A program made the translations under genes and the position numbers. 64,000 bases of DNA from Acidobacteriota bacterium. Its GTDB lineage: Bacteria; Acidobacteriota; Blastocatellia; Pyrinomonadales; Pyrinomonadaceae. Below the pieces are notes generated by a model. The model searched no databases, was not told where the DNA came from, and worked only from the letters and a program-made list of their open reading frames with translations. The DNA is taken from positions 124,001 to 188,000 of the forward strand of contig JADJOS010000005.1 in the NCBI GenBank assembly GCA_016713675.1, written 5' to 3'. Shown here in pieces: positions 28,135-36,901 of this stretch. How positions within the stretch are numbered: position 1 is the first letter of the stretch; every line of letters begins with the position of its first letter.

Positions 28135-29316
28135 ATGAATAGACCTATCGAATGGAAAGTGACCGCTATTGACGGCGAGGCACGAACGGGAATTTTAAGG
28201 ACGAGGCGTTCCGAGATCGAAACGCCTGTTTTTATGCCTGTCGGAACACAGGGAGCAGTTAAAGGTGTCCGCTTCGAGTGGCTCGAAAAAGAGATGGACG
28301 CCCGCATCATTCTTGGCAACACATATCATTTGTTCCTGCGGCCTGGAGTCGAAATAATTCGAAAACTCGGGGGGCTTCATAAATTCAGTACGTGGGATCG
28401 CTCACTACTGACAGATTCAGGCGGATTTCAAGTGTTTTCGCTGACAAAACTGCGAAAGCTCACTGAAGCCGGCGTGGAGTTCCAATCACACCTTGACGGC
28501 AGCAAGCAATTTCTCTCTCCAGAGGTGTCGATGGAGATCCAGGCTGCACTTGGTTCGGAGATTGTGATGGTCTGTGACGAAGGTCCGCCGGGGAACGCAG
28601 GCTTTGATGCCACCAGGGAAAGCCTTGAGATGACGGCCCGCTGGGCAATACGTTCTAAGGACCGTTTTGATGAATTACAGTCCAAGGGCGCCGATACCGG
28701 TTTTAAGGATACCGGCGGGCTAAGCGGTAACCAGTCGCTCTTTGGCATCATCCAGGGTGCCGGTCATTTGGAACTTCGAAAGGAAAGCCTGGAGCGAACG
28801 GTGAATATCGGCTTTGACGGATATGCGATCGGCGGACTCAGCGTCGGCGAAGAAAAAATTGTAATGTACGAGGTGCTCGATTATCTTGCAACCAAGATGC
28901 CGGCCGACGCCCCACGATATCTAATGGGCGTTGGCACGCCGGAAGATCTGATCGAAGGAGTGAATTGCGGTGTGGACATGTTTGATTGCGTTATACCGAC
29001 CCGAAATGGTCGCACCGGAAGCGCCTTCACGTCGCGTGGCAAGATCAATATTCGCAATGCAAAATTCGCCGATGATGCCGGCCCGCTCGATCCGGATTGC
29101 CGCTGCTCGGTTTGCACGCGATATTCACTTGCATATTTGCGGCATTTGTATCAAGCAGGTGAAATGACCGCGGCGATCTTGATATCGCACCATAATGTGC
29201 ATTTCTTCCTCGATACGATGCGGCGTGTCAGAGAATCGATTAGATCGGGAGCCTTTCAAACCTTTCGAAAGGAATTTCTGGCGAAATTAGCCGAGAACGA
29301 CGCCAATTGCGTTTGA
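28135..29316 (+). CDS. tgt: queuine tRNA-ribosyltransferase
   Basis: 393 residues. Family motifs: LGNTYHLFLRPG, LTDSGGFQVFSL with the catalytic Asp in TDSGG, GYAIGGLSVGE, the nucleophile region FDCVIPTRNGRTG, and the zinc site CRCSVCTRYSLAYLRHL...H. It exchanges guanine 34 for preQ1 in Asp, Asn, His and Tyr tRNAs. ATG at 28135 is preferred to the GTG at 28132. It heads the common tgt-yajC-secD-secF order. Confidence 0.97.
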   Translation: MNRPIEWKVTAIDGEARTGILRTRRSEIETPVFMPVGTQGAVKGVRFEWLEKEMDARIILGNTYHLFLRPGVEIIRKLGGLHKFSTWDRSLLTDSGGFQVFSLTKLRKLTEAGVEFQSHLDGSKQFLSPEVSMEIQAALGSEIVMVCDEGPPGNAGFDATRESLEMTARWAIRSKDRFDELQSKGADTGFKDTGGLSGNQSLFGIIQGAGHLELRKESLERTVNIGFDGYAIGGLSVGEEKIVMYEVLDYLATKMPADAPRYLMGVGTPEDLIEGVNCGVDMFDCVIPTRNGRTGSAFTSRGKINIRNAKFADDAGPLDPDCRCSVCTRYSLAYLRHLYQAGEMTAAILISHHNVHFFLDTMRRVRESIRSGAFQTFRKEFLAKLAENDANCV

Positions 29317-29356
29317 TAATGGGAACTTTAACGTATATGATTGAGTTTTTGTCTGC

Positions 29357-29677
29357 ATGTCGTACCAAATGATGAATAACTTACTCTTGTTTTTCCAGGG
29401 TGATCCGGCCGCGGGAGGTTTCCCGTGGTCAATGATCTTCATGATGCTCGCAATTTTCGGCATCTTTTACTTTTTGGTCATCCTTCCACAGAAGCGTCAG
29501 AAACAAAAGCTTCAGGAGATGATCGCAGAACTTAAGATCAATGACGAAGTCGTCACCAATGGCGGCATTATAGGCAAGATCAAAGAGGTCAGGGAGACCA
29601 GTTTCATCATCATGAGTGCCGATAAATCGCTGCTCGAAGTTGGAAAGGCCGCGGTCGTTGGCAAAAAAGCAGAATAG
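29357..29677 (+). CDS. yajC: Sec translocon accessory protein YajC
   Basis: 106 residues with one N-terminal membrane helix (SMIFMMLAIFGIFYFLVIL) followed at once by PQKRQKQKLQEMIAELK, then DEVVTNGGIIGKI and SFIIMS, the YajC pattern. It associates with SecDF-SecYEG. Located between tgt and secD as in many bacteria. Confidence 0.95.
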   Translation: MSYQMMNNLLLFFQGDPAAGGFPWSMIFMMLAIFGIFYFLVILPQKRQKQKLQEMIAELKINDEVVTNGGIIGKIKEVRETSFIIMSADKSLLEVGKAAVVGKKAE

Positions 29678-29773
29678 TTGGTTAGTAGATCGTAAAACGG
29701 TAGATCGAGGAACTCGCATAGATGTAATGTCTTGTTGAGCAGATCGATCGGCAATTTACGATTCACGAGTTAT

Positions 29774-31462
29774 ATGAAAAACACAGGTTTGTGGATCAGA
29801 ACAGCAATCATTATCGCGATCACGCTCGCCGGGACTTATCTTGTCTTTGGCCCGCGTCGAATGCCCACCGGTGCTGACCTTACGTGGACGGGGATCAAGG
29901 CTAATTTGGCCGAGAATATCAATCTTGGCCTTGACCTTAGAGGCGGTTCGCATCTGGTCATGCGAGTTAAAACCGACGAGTATCTCAAAACGCTTACGGA
30001 AAATAGTGCACAAGCTGCACTTACGGCCGCTCAGGACGCAAAACTGCCTGTGACCGGCAACGTAATTGCAGCCGAGAATGGAAGCTATTCGGTCACACTC
30101 AATATTTCAGATCCGTCGCAGAGCCAGGCGGTGATCGATGAAGTAAAGAAAAAGGTCGATTTCATCAATTGGGCAGAGAGCAATAATGGTTCGACCGTCA
30201 GTTGGTCGCTCGGTGCGGCCGCCCAGGATGTAATGAAAAGGCAGTCGGTCGATCAGGCGTTGAAGATCATTGATAGCCGAATTAATGCATTCGGGGTCAA
30301 GGAGCCGACGCTCCAGAAGCACGGTGCTGAGACATCTGGCCAGATATTGCTTCAAATGCCGGGTGTAGATGATCCGGAACGCGTCAAAAAGCTGATCGGA
30401 TCTGATTCGAATCTGGCGTTGGCAAAGATCGTGAGTCCTCCAAATCCTTCGCCCGTTCAGACATATCCGACACGCGAGGCTGCGTTGGCTTCGATCGGAG
30501 GTAAGGACACGCAAACGCGAAGGGTATTTCCTTATGCGGACCGCGACGAACCGACAAAAGCCGGAGCAAAACCAGCAGATCCGAAAGCTCCTTCACAGTT
30601 TGTCGTTATCGAATACCCATATGTGATTGACGGAAGCGAGCTTCGCGATGCGAACGCTGTGTCCCGTACCGGCAGCGAGGGCGATTATCAGATCTCGTTC
30701 TCATTCAAACCGGCCGGAGCTCAGAAATTTGGCGAATGGACCGGAAAGAACATTAATAACTATATGGCCGTCGTTCTCAACGACGAGGTGAAATCTGCTG
30801 CGTTCATCAAATCGCAGATCTTCGACAGCGGTGAGATCTCCGGCAAGTTTACAAAGACCTCTGCCGAAGACCTGGCACTCACGCTTAAATCGGGAGCATT
30901 ACCGGCAAAGATCGAATATCAGGAAGAGCGCACCGTCGGGCCGAGCCTCGGTGCCGATTCGATCAAGTCAGGAGTAGAAGCCTCGCTCGGCGGGGTGGTG
31001 TTCATCGTAATATTCATGCTGTTCTACTACCGCGGAGCCGGAGTTAATGCAGTCGTTGCATTATTGTTGAACCTGCTGCTCACGATGGCTGCGCTGATCA
31101 CGATCAAGTCTACATTGACATTGCCGGGTATCGCCGGGCTGATCCTTGGTATCGGCATGGCGGTAGACTCGAATGTGCTTATATTCGAGAGGATCCGTGA
31201 GGAGCTCCGAGCCGGACACGATGTTGCCAAATCGATTTATACCGGATTTGACAGAGCGTTTATTACGATCATCGATACTCACGTGACGACGATCATTTCA
31301 GCTGCCATTTTGTACCTTTACGGTACCGGCCCGATTCGCGGATTCGCAGTCACTCTGGTGCTGGGACTTTTGATCAATCTGTTCTCAGCCGTCTTTGTTT
31401 CACGTACCATATTTATGTGGATCCTGCATCGAAACAAGGATTTGAAAACCGTCAGTATTTAG
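29774..31462 (+). CDS. secD: protein translocase subunit SecD
   Basis: 562 residues. It starts with a membrane helix (IRTAIIIAITLAGTYLVFG), then the D1 motif LGLDLRGGSHLVMRV, a large periplasmic P1 domain, D4-type GIGMAVDSNVLIFERIREEL and a cluster of five C-terminal helices. With SecF it uses the proton gradient to pull polypeptides across the inner membrane. ATG at 29774 is chosen; an in-frame TTG at 29732 would add 14 polar residues. Confidence 0.96.
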   Translation: MKNTGLWIRTAIIIAITLAGTYLVFGPRRMPTGADLTWTGIKANLAENINLGLDLRGGSHLVMRVKTDEYLKTLTENSAQAALTAAQDAKLPVTGNVIAAENGSYSVTLNISDPSQSQAVIDEVKKKVDFINWAESNNGSTVSWSLGAAAQDVMKRQSVDQALKIIDSRINAFGVKEPTLQKHGAETSGQILLQMPGVDDPERVKKLIGSDSNLALAKIVSPPNPSPVQTYPTREAALASIGGKDTQTRRVFPYADRDEPTKAGAKPADPKAPSQFVVIEYPYVIDGSELRDANAVSRTGSEGDYQISFSFKPAGAQKFGEWTGKNINNYMAVVLNDEVKSAAFIKSQIFDSGEISGKFTKTSAEDLALTLKSGALPAKIEYQEERTVGPSLGADSIKSGVEASLGGVVFIVIFMLFYYRGAGVNAVVALLLNLLLTMAALITIKSTLTLPGIAGLILGIGMAVDSNVLIFERIREELRAGHDVAKSIYTGFDRAFITIIDTHVTTIISAAILYLYGTGPIRGFAVTLVLGLLINLFSAVFVSRTIFMWILHRNKDLKTVSI

Positions 31463-31498
31463 CCGAGATCCAGTAGTGAAAAGAGCTACAAATTTAAG

Positions 31499-32569
31499 AT
31501 GATAGAAATTTTTAAGAACATCAATGTTGATTGGATGGGATGGCGCAAGCCGCTGATCTTTATCTCGATCATTGTCCTGCTCGCGGGACTATTTTCAGCA
31601 ATTGGCCGCCAGCTAACCCAGGGCGGGACTGATGCCTTTAATCTGGGTGTAGATTTTCAGGGCGGGACGGTCGTGACGGCCAAGTTTCGGCAAAAGCCCT
31701 CGACTGATGAGATTCGCTCAGCACTTCAGACCGCCGGAGTGTCCGAAGCTGTCATCCAGGATTCGACCGATAAGACGGACGAAGTGCTGATAAAGGTCCC
31801 GAATATTGGCGAGCGTAAAGACGTTTGTCCGGATGTTGAGGGCGAGGCCAGCCGATGTTTTGTTAAGAAAGGTCTTGACACGCTTGGTAAGGAGGCCGAA
31901 GGCGCCGCAACGCTTGCCGACGACACTGCGGCTGCATACAAGATCGTTGGAACTGACACAGTTGGGCCCGTGGCCAGCGAACAGCTTCGAAACCAGGCTG
32001 TGATTGCTACATTGCTCGGGCTTGTCGGTATCTTGTTGTTCATCGCATTCAGATATGACTGGACCTATGCTGCCGGAGCGGTCATAGCCGTTTTTCACGA
32101 TGTCCTGATCACACTGGCGTTCTTCTCGGTCTTTCAATGGGAGATTAGTCTTACCGTTTTGGCTGCAATGTTGACGTTGGTTGGTTTCTCGGTAAATGAC
32201 TCGATCGTTATTTTTGACCGAATCCGAGAGAATATTACCTTGCACCGAGGAAAATCGATCTACCTGTTGACCAATGACTCGATCAATCAGACGATGTCGC
32301 GAACCATTGTTACCAACGGTCTGGTCTTCTTGTCGGTCCTTGCACTCGTCCTGTTTGGGGGTGAAGTTCTCAGGGGATTCTCGTTGGCGTTGTTCGTTGG
32401 TTCGATCTCGGGAACATATTCGACGATTGCGATCGCCAGCCCGATAGCTATTTGGTGGCAGGGTAAACTTGGCGGAACAAAAGTCAAAGAGGTTCTGGTT
32501 CCGGAAATGGGCGAGAAACTGGCGACGGCTTCACGCCGCAGCGTGACTCGAAGGCCCGTTACGAGATAG
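31499..32569 (+). CDS. secF: protein translocase subunit SecF
   Basis: 356 residues. Motifs: LGVDFQGGTVV after the first helix, GLVGILLFIAFRYDW, LVGFSVNDSIVIFDRIREN and SINQTMSRTIVTNGLVFLSVL. The periplasmic loop includes an insertion with two cysteines (KDVCPDVEGEASRCFVKK) that is not in E. coli SecF and might form a disulfide. It starts 36 bases after secD. Confidence 0.96.
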   Translation: MIEIFKNINVDWMGWRKPLIFISIIVLLAGLFSAIGRQLTQGGTDAFNLGVDFQGGTVVTAKFRQKPSTDEIRSALQTAGVSEAVIQDSTDKTDEVLIKVPNIGERKDVCPDVEGEASRCFVKKGLDTLGKEAEGAATLADDTAAAYKIVGTDTVGPVASEQLRNQAVIATLLGLVGILLFIAFRYDWTYAAGAVIAVFHDVLITLAFFSVFQWEISLTVLAAMLTLVGFSVNDSIVIFDRIRENITLHRGKSIYLLTNDSINQTMSRTIVTNGLVFLSVLALVLFGGEVLRGFSLALFVGSISGTYSTIAIASPIAIWWQGKLGGTKVKEVLVPEMGEKLATASRRSVTRRPVTR

Positions 32570-32645
32570 AAGAATCCGGACCGGAAATTGGTGAGACCAA
32601 AACGTTAAAAAAAGTGCAAAACAGCTGAAATCAAGGCAATTATTC

Positions 32646-32674
32646 TTGACTTTCATTTTGTAAACTTTTAGACT
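32646..32674 (+). promoter_or_regulatory. candidate distal promoter of the tonB-exbB-exbD operon
   Basis: TTGACT, a 17-base spacer, then TAGACT, in the 387-base gap between secF and tonB and 280 bases upstream of tonB. It would give a long leader. Apart from this and the second promoter at 32,858, the gap shows no gene. Confidence 0.4.
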
Positions 32675-32857
32675 TCTTTACGTTGCTGGTCAATTTAAGA
32701 TCTATCTGCTTTTTTCCGTGTTCGATAAGGGAACGGAATTCGTGGAACTTTGTACGTTCGACCGGCGAGAATCCGAAAAGCCCGCATTGATCGAACGAAG
32801 AGAAGTAAAAGCGAAATGAGCGACCAGGTCTCTCTGGCGTGAGCAGCAGTATCGTAC

Positions 32858-32886
32858 TTGGTTGTTCGCGAAGGTTTTAGTATATA
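32858..32886 (+). promoter_or_regulatory. candidate proximal promoter of the tonB operon
   Basis: TTGGTT, a 17-base spacer, then TATATA, 71 bases before the tonB start codon. It has better position than the upstream candidate. Confidence 0.5.
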
Positions 32887-32956
32887 TAAGCAATTTTAGG
32901 TTTCGTAACCCTTGACCTAATGTTTGGCACCGGTAAGCAGTAACGGAGGAATTATT

Positions 32957-33769
32957 ATGCTGGATCAATTAGTTGAATCTAAAAGCAATTCAAGGGAAAA
33001 CGCACGTAAGAGCCAGTTCTTTCTGGCGATTGGTGTTTTGGCGGTCATCACACTGCTTAGCAGCTGGACGTACAGCCTTTTTGGTAAGGATTACGCGATG
33101 GGTGGCGGCGATCTAGAATTAACATCGCTGGTAGCCCCGCCGCCGCCGGACGAAGAGCCGCCGCCCAAACCGGAAAAGGAGCCTGAAAAGCAAAAGCAGC
33201 CTGACGTGGACGTCCGCAAGGAGCTGATCGCAAACATCAATCAAACGCCGCCAAAGGTTCCGGATAAGGTTGAAACGGCGAATACAAAATTTGTTGCAAT
33301 GCGTGAGAACGTGAAGACGGTTCAGGGCGACAGCAACGTGACGAACCCGGATGCTGTCGCGCGACGAGGCGAGGGAGCTGTCGTTGGGCAGCCTACGCTT
33401 GGCGGCGGAGGTAATGACGCCGATTTTGACAACGATGACCCCGTTTCTAAACCGCCCGATGTCAAACCGCCGACACCTAAGCCGGCTCCGAAAACCGTTT
33501 CGGGCGGCGTATTGAACGGTAAGGCAACGAGTTTGCCAAAGCCGGCTTATCCGGCTGCAGCAAAAGCGGTTCGAGCGTCTGGAGCGGTGAGCGTACAGGT
33601 CCTGATCAGTGAAACCGGCAGCGTGATCTCGGCCTCGGCCGTTAGCGGTCATCCGCTGCTGAGGGCCGCGGCAGCCAGCGCAGCTCGAGGGGCACGCTTT
33701 AGTCCGACATTATTGTCGGGACAGCCCGTCAAGGTTTCGGGCGTTATCACTTACAATTTCGTTCCATAA
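32957..33769 (+). CDS. tonB: energy transducer TonB-like protein
   Basis: 270 residues from the ATG with GGAGG 6 bases upstream. One membrane helix (FFLAIGVLAVITLLSSWTYSLF) is followed by a Pro/Glu/Lys-rich periplasmic spacer (PPPPDEEPPPKPEKEPEKQK) and a C-terminal TonB domain (LPKPAYPAAAKAVRASGAVSVQVLI...SGVITYNFVP). TonB passes inner-membrane proton energy to outer-membrane receptors, such as the one at 44.1 kb. It heads an operon with ExbB and two ExbD proteins. Confidence 0.88.
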   Translation: MLDQLVESKSNSRENARKSQFFLAIGVLAVITLLSSWTYSLFGKDYAMGGGDLELTSLVAPPPPDEEPPPKPEKEPEKQKQPDVDVRKELIANINQTPPKVPDKVETANTKFVAMRENVKTVQGDSNVTNPDAVARRGEGAVVGQPTLGGGGNDADFDNDDPVSKPPDVKPPTPKPAPKTVSGGVLNGKATSLPKPAYPAAAKAVRASGAVSVQVLISETGSVISASAVSGHPLLRAAAASAARGARFSPTLLSGQPVKVSGVITYNFVP

Positions 33770-33785
33770 GCGGACGACCTTAACG

Positions 33786-33812
33786 GAAGGGAACGGTTGA
33801 GCCGTTCCCTTC
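33786..33812 (+). terminator. hairpin between tonB and exbB
   Basis: Perfect 11-bp stem GAAGGGAACGG / CCGTTCCCTTC with a TTGAG loop, 17 bases after the tonB stop. There is no run of T after it, so it may be an attenuator or an RNA-processing/stability element setting the TonB to ExbB ratio rather than a full terminator. Confidence 0.5.
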
Positions 33813-33869
33813 GATAAAAAGTTTACGCAATTATCAGATTAAGTTTTCGATTTCTTTGGAGGAAAAATC

Positions 33870-34619
33870 ATGACATTTCTTGGCAGCCTGGTCGCATCAG
33901 ACATCTCGGGCTTGTTTCTAATGCTTACCGGCGAGGGCGTTTCGTTCGGTATTTACGATATCGCAAAGAGCCTTACAATTCCCGGCTGGGGCGTTATCAT
34001 CACTCTGCTGTTTCAGTCGGTCTACATGATCGCGGTCGGTATCGAACGCTGGCTTACATACAGCAAAGCGAAGGCTCAATCCCGTCAGTATGCACCTAAA
34101 GTCGCACAGGCACTTAAGAACAGCAACATTGACGAGGCCATCAACATCGGCGACAAGCACAAAGATTCACATCTCGCGATGGTCGTTTCGTCGGGTTTGA
34201 AAGAATTCGCTGCTCATCAGGGCAACACGGATATTTCGGCTGATGAAATGGAAGCTTCGAAGCGTGCTCTTGAGCGAGCGATCGCTGTTAAGACCGCCGA
34301 ACTCAAACGCGGCCTCTCGGGACTCGCAACTGTCGGTTCGACCGCTCCGTTCGTCGGACTGTTCGGTACGGTCGTCGGTATCATCGGTGCTTTCCAGGCT
34401 CTTAAAACCAACGAATCAGCCGGTATCGGTGCGGTTGGTGGTGCTATCGCCGAAGCTCTCGTCGCTACCGCTTTTGGTATCCTCGTGGCAATTCCGGCCG
34501 TTTGGCTCTTCAACTACTTCACAAGCAAGGTAACGAGCTTTGGTGTGGAAATGGAGAACTCGGCTTCGGAACTGGTTGACTACTTTATTAAACAGCGTGC
34601 AAAGTCACTACGCGGCTAA
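33870..34619 (+). CDS. exbB: ExbB/TolQ/MotA-family proton channel subunit
   Basis: 249 residues with three membrane helices: one near 30-55 (GWGVIITLLFQSVYMIAVG) and two near the C-terminus flanking TVGSTAPFVGLFGTVVGIIGAFQAL and EALVATAFGILVAIPAVWLFNYF, the MotA/TolQ/ExbB signature. With ExbD it forms the proton-driven motor energising TonB. GGAGG lies 9 bases ahead of the ATG. Confidence 0.94.
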   Translation: MTFLGSLVASDISGLFLMLTGEGVSFGIYDIAKSLTIPGWGVIITLLFQSVYMIAVGIERWLTYSKAKAQSRQYAPKVAQALKNSNIDEAINIGDKHKDSHLAMVVSSGLKEFAAHQGNTDISADEMEASKRALERAIAVKTAELKRGLSGLATVGSTAPFVGLFGTVVGIIGAFQALKTNESAGIGAVGGAIAEALVATAFGILVAIPAVWLFNYFTSKVTSFGVEMENSASELVDYFIKQRAKSLRG

Positions 34620-34661
34620 TTGCTTCGTAGTGATCTTTGACAGTTCAGGAGATTTACTGCC

Positions 34662-35105
34662 ATGGGTGCACAAATAGGTGGATCATCCGAATACAATTCG
34701 GATATTAACGTTACTCCGATGGTTGACGTGATGTTGGTGCTGCTGATCATTTTCATGATCGTGACACCGCTGCTCCAACAGGGAGTTTCAGTCAACCTTC
34801 CGCGTGACATGATCAGCCCCGATGAAGATGCGGATATTGCCAAAGATACATCAGTGATCGTCGCGATCCCTGATAACAGCAATTTCTACATCGGTAAGGA
34901 AATTTATCCTCTCGATCAACTCGGTGAAGTGATCAAACGGCGTATGGAAGGAAAAACGCCTGAAAAACGGATCGTTTACATCAAGAGCGGTATCGAGGTC
35001 GAATACGGTCAGGTCGTCAAGGCGATAGATACTATTCGTAAGCAGGATATTGATAAGATCGGGCTGGTCGCTGACAAGAAAAAGGGCGGCGAAGCGCCGA
35101 AATAG
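34662..35105 (+). CDS. exbD: ExbD/TolR-family protein (first copy)
   Basis: 147 residues. The N-terminal INVTPMVDVMLVLLIIFMI carries the membrane helix with the conserved Asp (in VDVML) needed for proton movement; a periplasmic domain follows (VYIKSGIEVEYGQVVKAIDTIR). CAGGAG precedes the start. It is followed by a second ExbD. Confidence 0.94.
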   Translation: MGAQIGGSSEYNSDINVTPMVDVMLVLLIIFMIVTPLLQQGVSVNLPRDMISPDEDADIAKDTSVIVAIPDNSNFYIGKEIYPLDQLGEVIKRRMEGKTPEKRIVYIKSGIEVEYGQVVKAIDTIRKQDIDKIGLVADKKKGGEAPK

Positions 35106-35147
35106 GCTGTTGTGTTGTTTTAGCAGCGACTTAGGAAGGATACAGAT

Positions 35148-35624
35148 ATGGGAATGTCAACAGGCGGCGTTGGCGGCGATGCCAAGCCGACCATCAATGT
35201 TACACCGTTGATCGATGTGCTTCTCGTGCTCATCATCATCTTTATGGTCATCACGCCTCTCAAGCCGAGCCGGTTTGAGGCAAAGGTTCCGGCTGAGCCG
35301 AAGAATGAGCCGCAGGTAAACGTTAAGCCCAATCCGCTAACGCTTGTCGTGTCGATCAGTCGTGAAGATAAGAAGATATTGCTCAATAATGAGCCTTTCG
35401 GTGATGTTACGGATACGGAAAAATTATCCGAACGTCTTCGTTCTATCTTTAAGGAACGCGAAACCAACGGTGTGTTGCGGGAAGGAACCAATGAGGTCGA
35501 AAAGACATTGTTCATCAAATCGCCCAAGACCGTTCGTTATGGTGATGTTGTCAAGGTGATCGATGCGGTCAAATCAGTCGGTGCTTCGCCGATCGGTTTG
35601 CAGATCGACGATTTAACAGATTAA
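35148..35624 (+). CDS. exbD: ExbD/TolR-family protein (second copy)
   Basis: 158 residues: INVTPLIDVLLVLIIIFMVI with the conserved Asp, then a periplasmic domain (TLFIKSPKTVRYGDVVKVIDAVK). It differs clearly from the first copy, including an insertion rich in charged residues, so the pair may form mixed dimers in the ExbB pentamer (inference). AGGAAGG lies upstream. Confidence 0.94.
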   Translation: MGMSTGGVGGDAKPTINVTPLIDVLLVLIIIFMVITPLKPSRFEAKVPAEPKNEPQVNVKPNPLTLVVSISREDKKILLNNEPFGDVTDTEKLSERLRSIFKERETNGVLREGTNEVEKTLFIKSPKTVRYGDVVKVIDAVKSVGASPIGLQIDDLTD

Positions 35625-35700
35625 ATTTGCCCGGCCGGTGTCGCACATCAGCAGAAATTCTCGACGTGCACCCGTAAGGGTTGGTGAATGGAGTCAAATA

Positions 35701-36636
35701 ATGAGATTGTCTCGTTTTTGGATATTAGCTTTAATATCTGCTGCAGTTTTATTGGGAACTAACTGCTCCTATTATAATAAGGTCATGGCTCGTAAGAACC
35801 TGGTCGATGGTTCCAAGGCTTACAAGGACAGAAAGTTCCCGGAAGCTGAGAGGCTTTTCCGCTATGCCGCGTCACTTGATCCAAATGGCGACACGGTTGA
35901 AGGCAGGACCGCACAGTTGTCCTTGGCACGCACACTTCACTCGATGTTCATCGGCGATCGCCAGAACAAGGCAAAGGCGGAAGAGGCACTGGCCGAGTAT
36001 AATAAGAGCCTTCCGCAGTCGCTGAAAGATCTGAAAGAAGTTACGGCGGTATACGAGAAGAACAAGGCAGACGTTGATTCCCAACGTAAGTACTTTAATA
36101 CACTTTCGGCACTCAACAGTACGACAAGTGCAATCGCAAGTCTTTACGAGAACCTGACACAGCCCGAAAAAGCACGCGAATGGCAGGTGCAGGTTGCTAA
36201 CAATGCCGAGATGCCGGCGACTGCACGAGCACGAGCCTTGAGTTCGCTTGCGTCAAAGGCTAACTCATGTGCCAACGAGATTTCGGATACTGAAGCGACG
36301 AAGAAGACCGTTCAAAAGGACGGAAAGGACGTCTTTCAATTCACAAAACCTGCGAACGCGGACGATTTCGCCAAGCTGAAACAATGCGTTGACGAAGGCA
36401 CTAAGTTGATCGATCAAGCCGTTGCTCTTGAACCGGATGAGGTAAAGAACGCCGCCACGTTTGATATTACCGGGGCTTCTGATCCTCAGCTGCAGCTGAA
36501 CAGTGAGATCATGAAGGTTTTTGAATCGACCCGTTCTTATAAAGCGAGTCTTACTATTCAGGCGATGAGGATCGCTGAAATGGATGGTAATAACGCCGAA
36601 CGTGACAGACTCAAAGCCGAGGGCGATGCTCTTTAA
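35701..36636 (+). CDS. TPR-type lipoprotein in the Ton operon
   Basis: 311 residues from the ATG at 35,701 (GGAG 10 bases upstream). The signal peptide ends in a lipobox LGTNC, so it should be a lipoprotein. TPR-like helices follow (KAYKDRKFPEAERLFRYAASLDP). It is separated from the second exbD by 76 bases and shares the operon. An in-frame GTG at 35,638 exists but would spoil the signal peptide. The frame ends at ...EGDAL, but the next bases in the -1 frame continue as a plausible helical C-terminus, so the true end may be 36,773 (see findings). Confidence 0.75.
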   Translation: MRLSRFWILALISAAVLLGTNCSYYNKVMARKNLVDGSKAYKDRKFPEAERLFRYAASLDPNGDTVEGRTAQLSLARTLHSMFIGDRQNKAKAEEALAEYNKSLPQSLKDLKEVTAVYEKNKADVDSQRKYFNTLSALNSTTSAIASLYENLTQPEKAREWQVQVANNAEMPATARARALSSLASKANSCANEISDTEATKKTVQKDGKDVFQFTKPANADDFAKLKQCVDEGTKLIDQAVALEPDEVKNAATFDITGASDPQLQLNSEIMKVFESTRSYKASLTIQAMRIAEMDGNNAERDRLKAEGDAL

Positions 36637-36653
36637 GGCGAAATTCACTCCAA

Positions 36654-36773
36654 TTGAGTGATGTCGTTAAGAAGCTCCAAGCCGAGATCGAAGCTCGCAT
36701 TGCTGCTAAGGAAGAGGCCGAAAAGACCGAAGCTCAGAAGCAGGCAGACGCCAGCAAGAACACTAATAAATAA
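36654..36773 (+). other. orphan coiled-coil tail, -1 frame of the TPR lipoprotein
   Basis: The frame beginning TTG AGT GAT GTC encodes SDVVKKLQAEIEARIAAKEE and then AEKTEAQKQADASKNTNK, a highly helical Lys/Glu/Ala-rich tail, and stays open upstream into the 3' end of the lipoprotein gene. One extra base in the TTT at 36,632-36,634 would join it to the lipoprotein. It could instead be a separate 39-residue peptide, but no ribosome binding site is well placed. Confidence 0.45.
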
Positions 36774-36799
36774 TGTAGGCAAATTTTTCTTTCCAACTC

Positions 36800-36842
36800 T
36801 GGCGGTGCTCAATTACAATTTATTGAGCATCGCCATTTTTCT
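36800..36842 (+). terminator. terminator of the Ton operon
   Basis: 14-bp stem (TGGCGGTGCTCAAT / ATTGAGCATCGCCA, one G-U pair), 8-base loop, then TTTTTCT. Confidence 0.88.
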
Positions 36843-36901
36843 ATCGGATGGATGAAACGGTGACAAGGTGCCGCTATTGATACTGTGGCCTTATCAAACA
36901 G

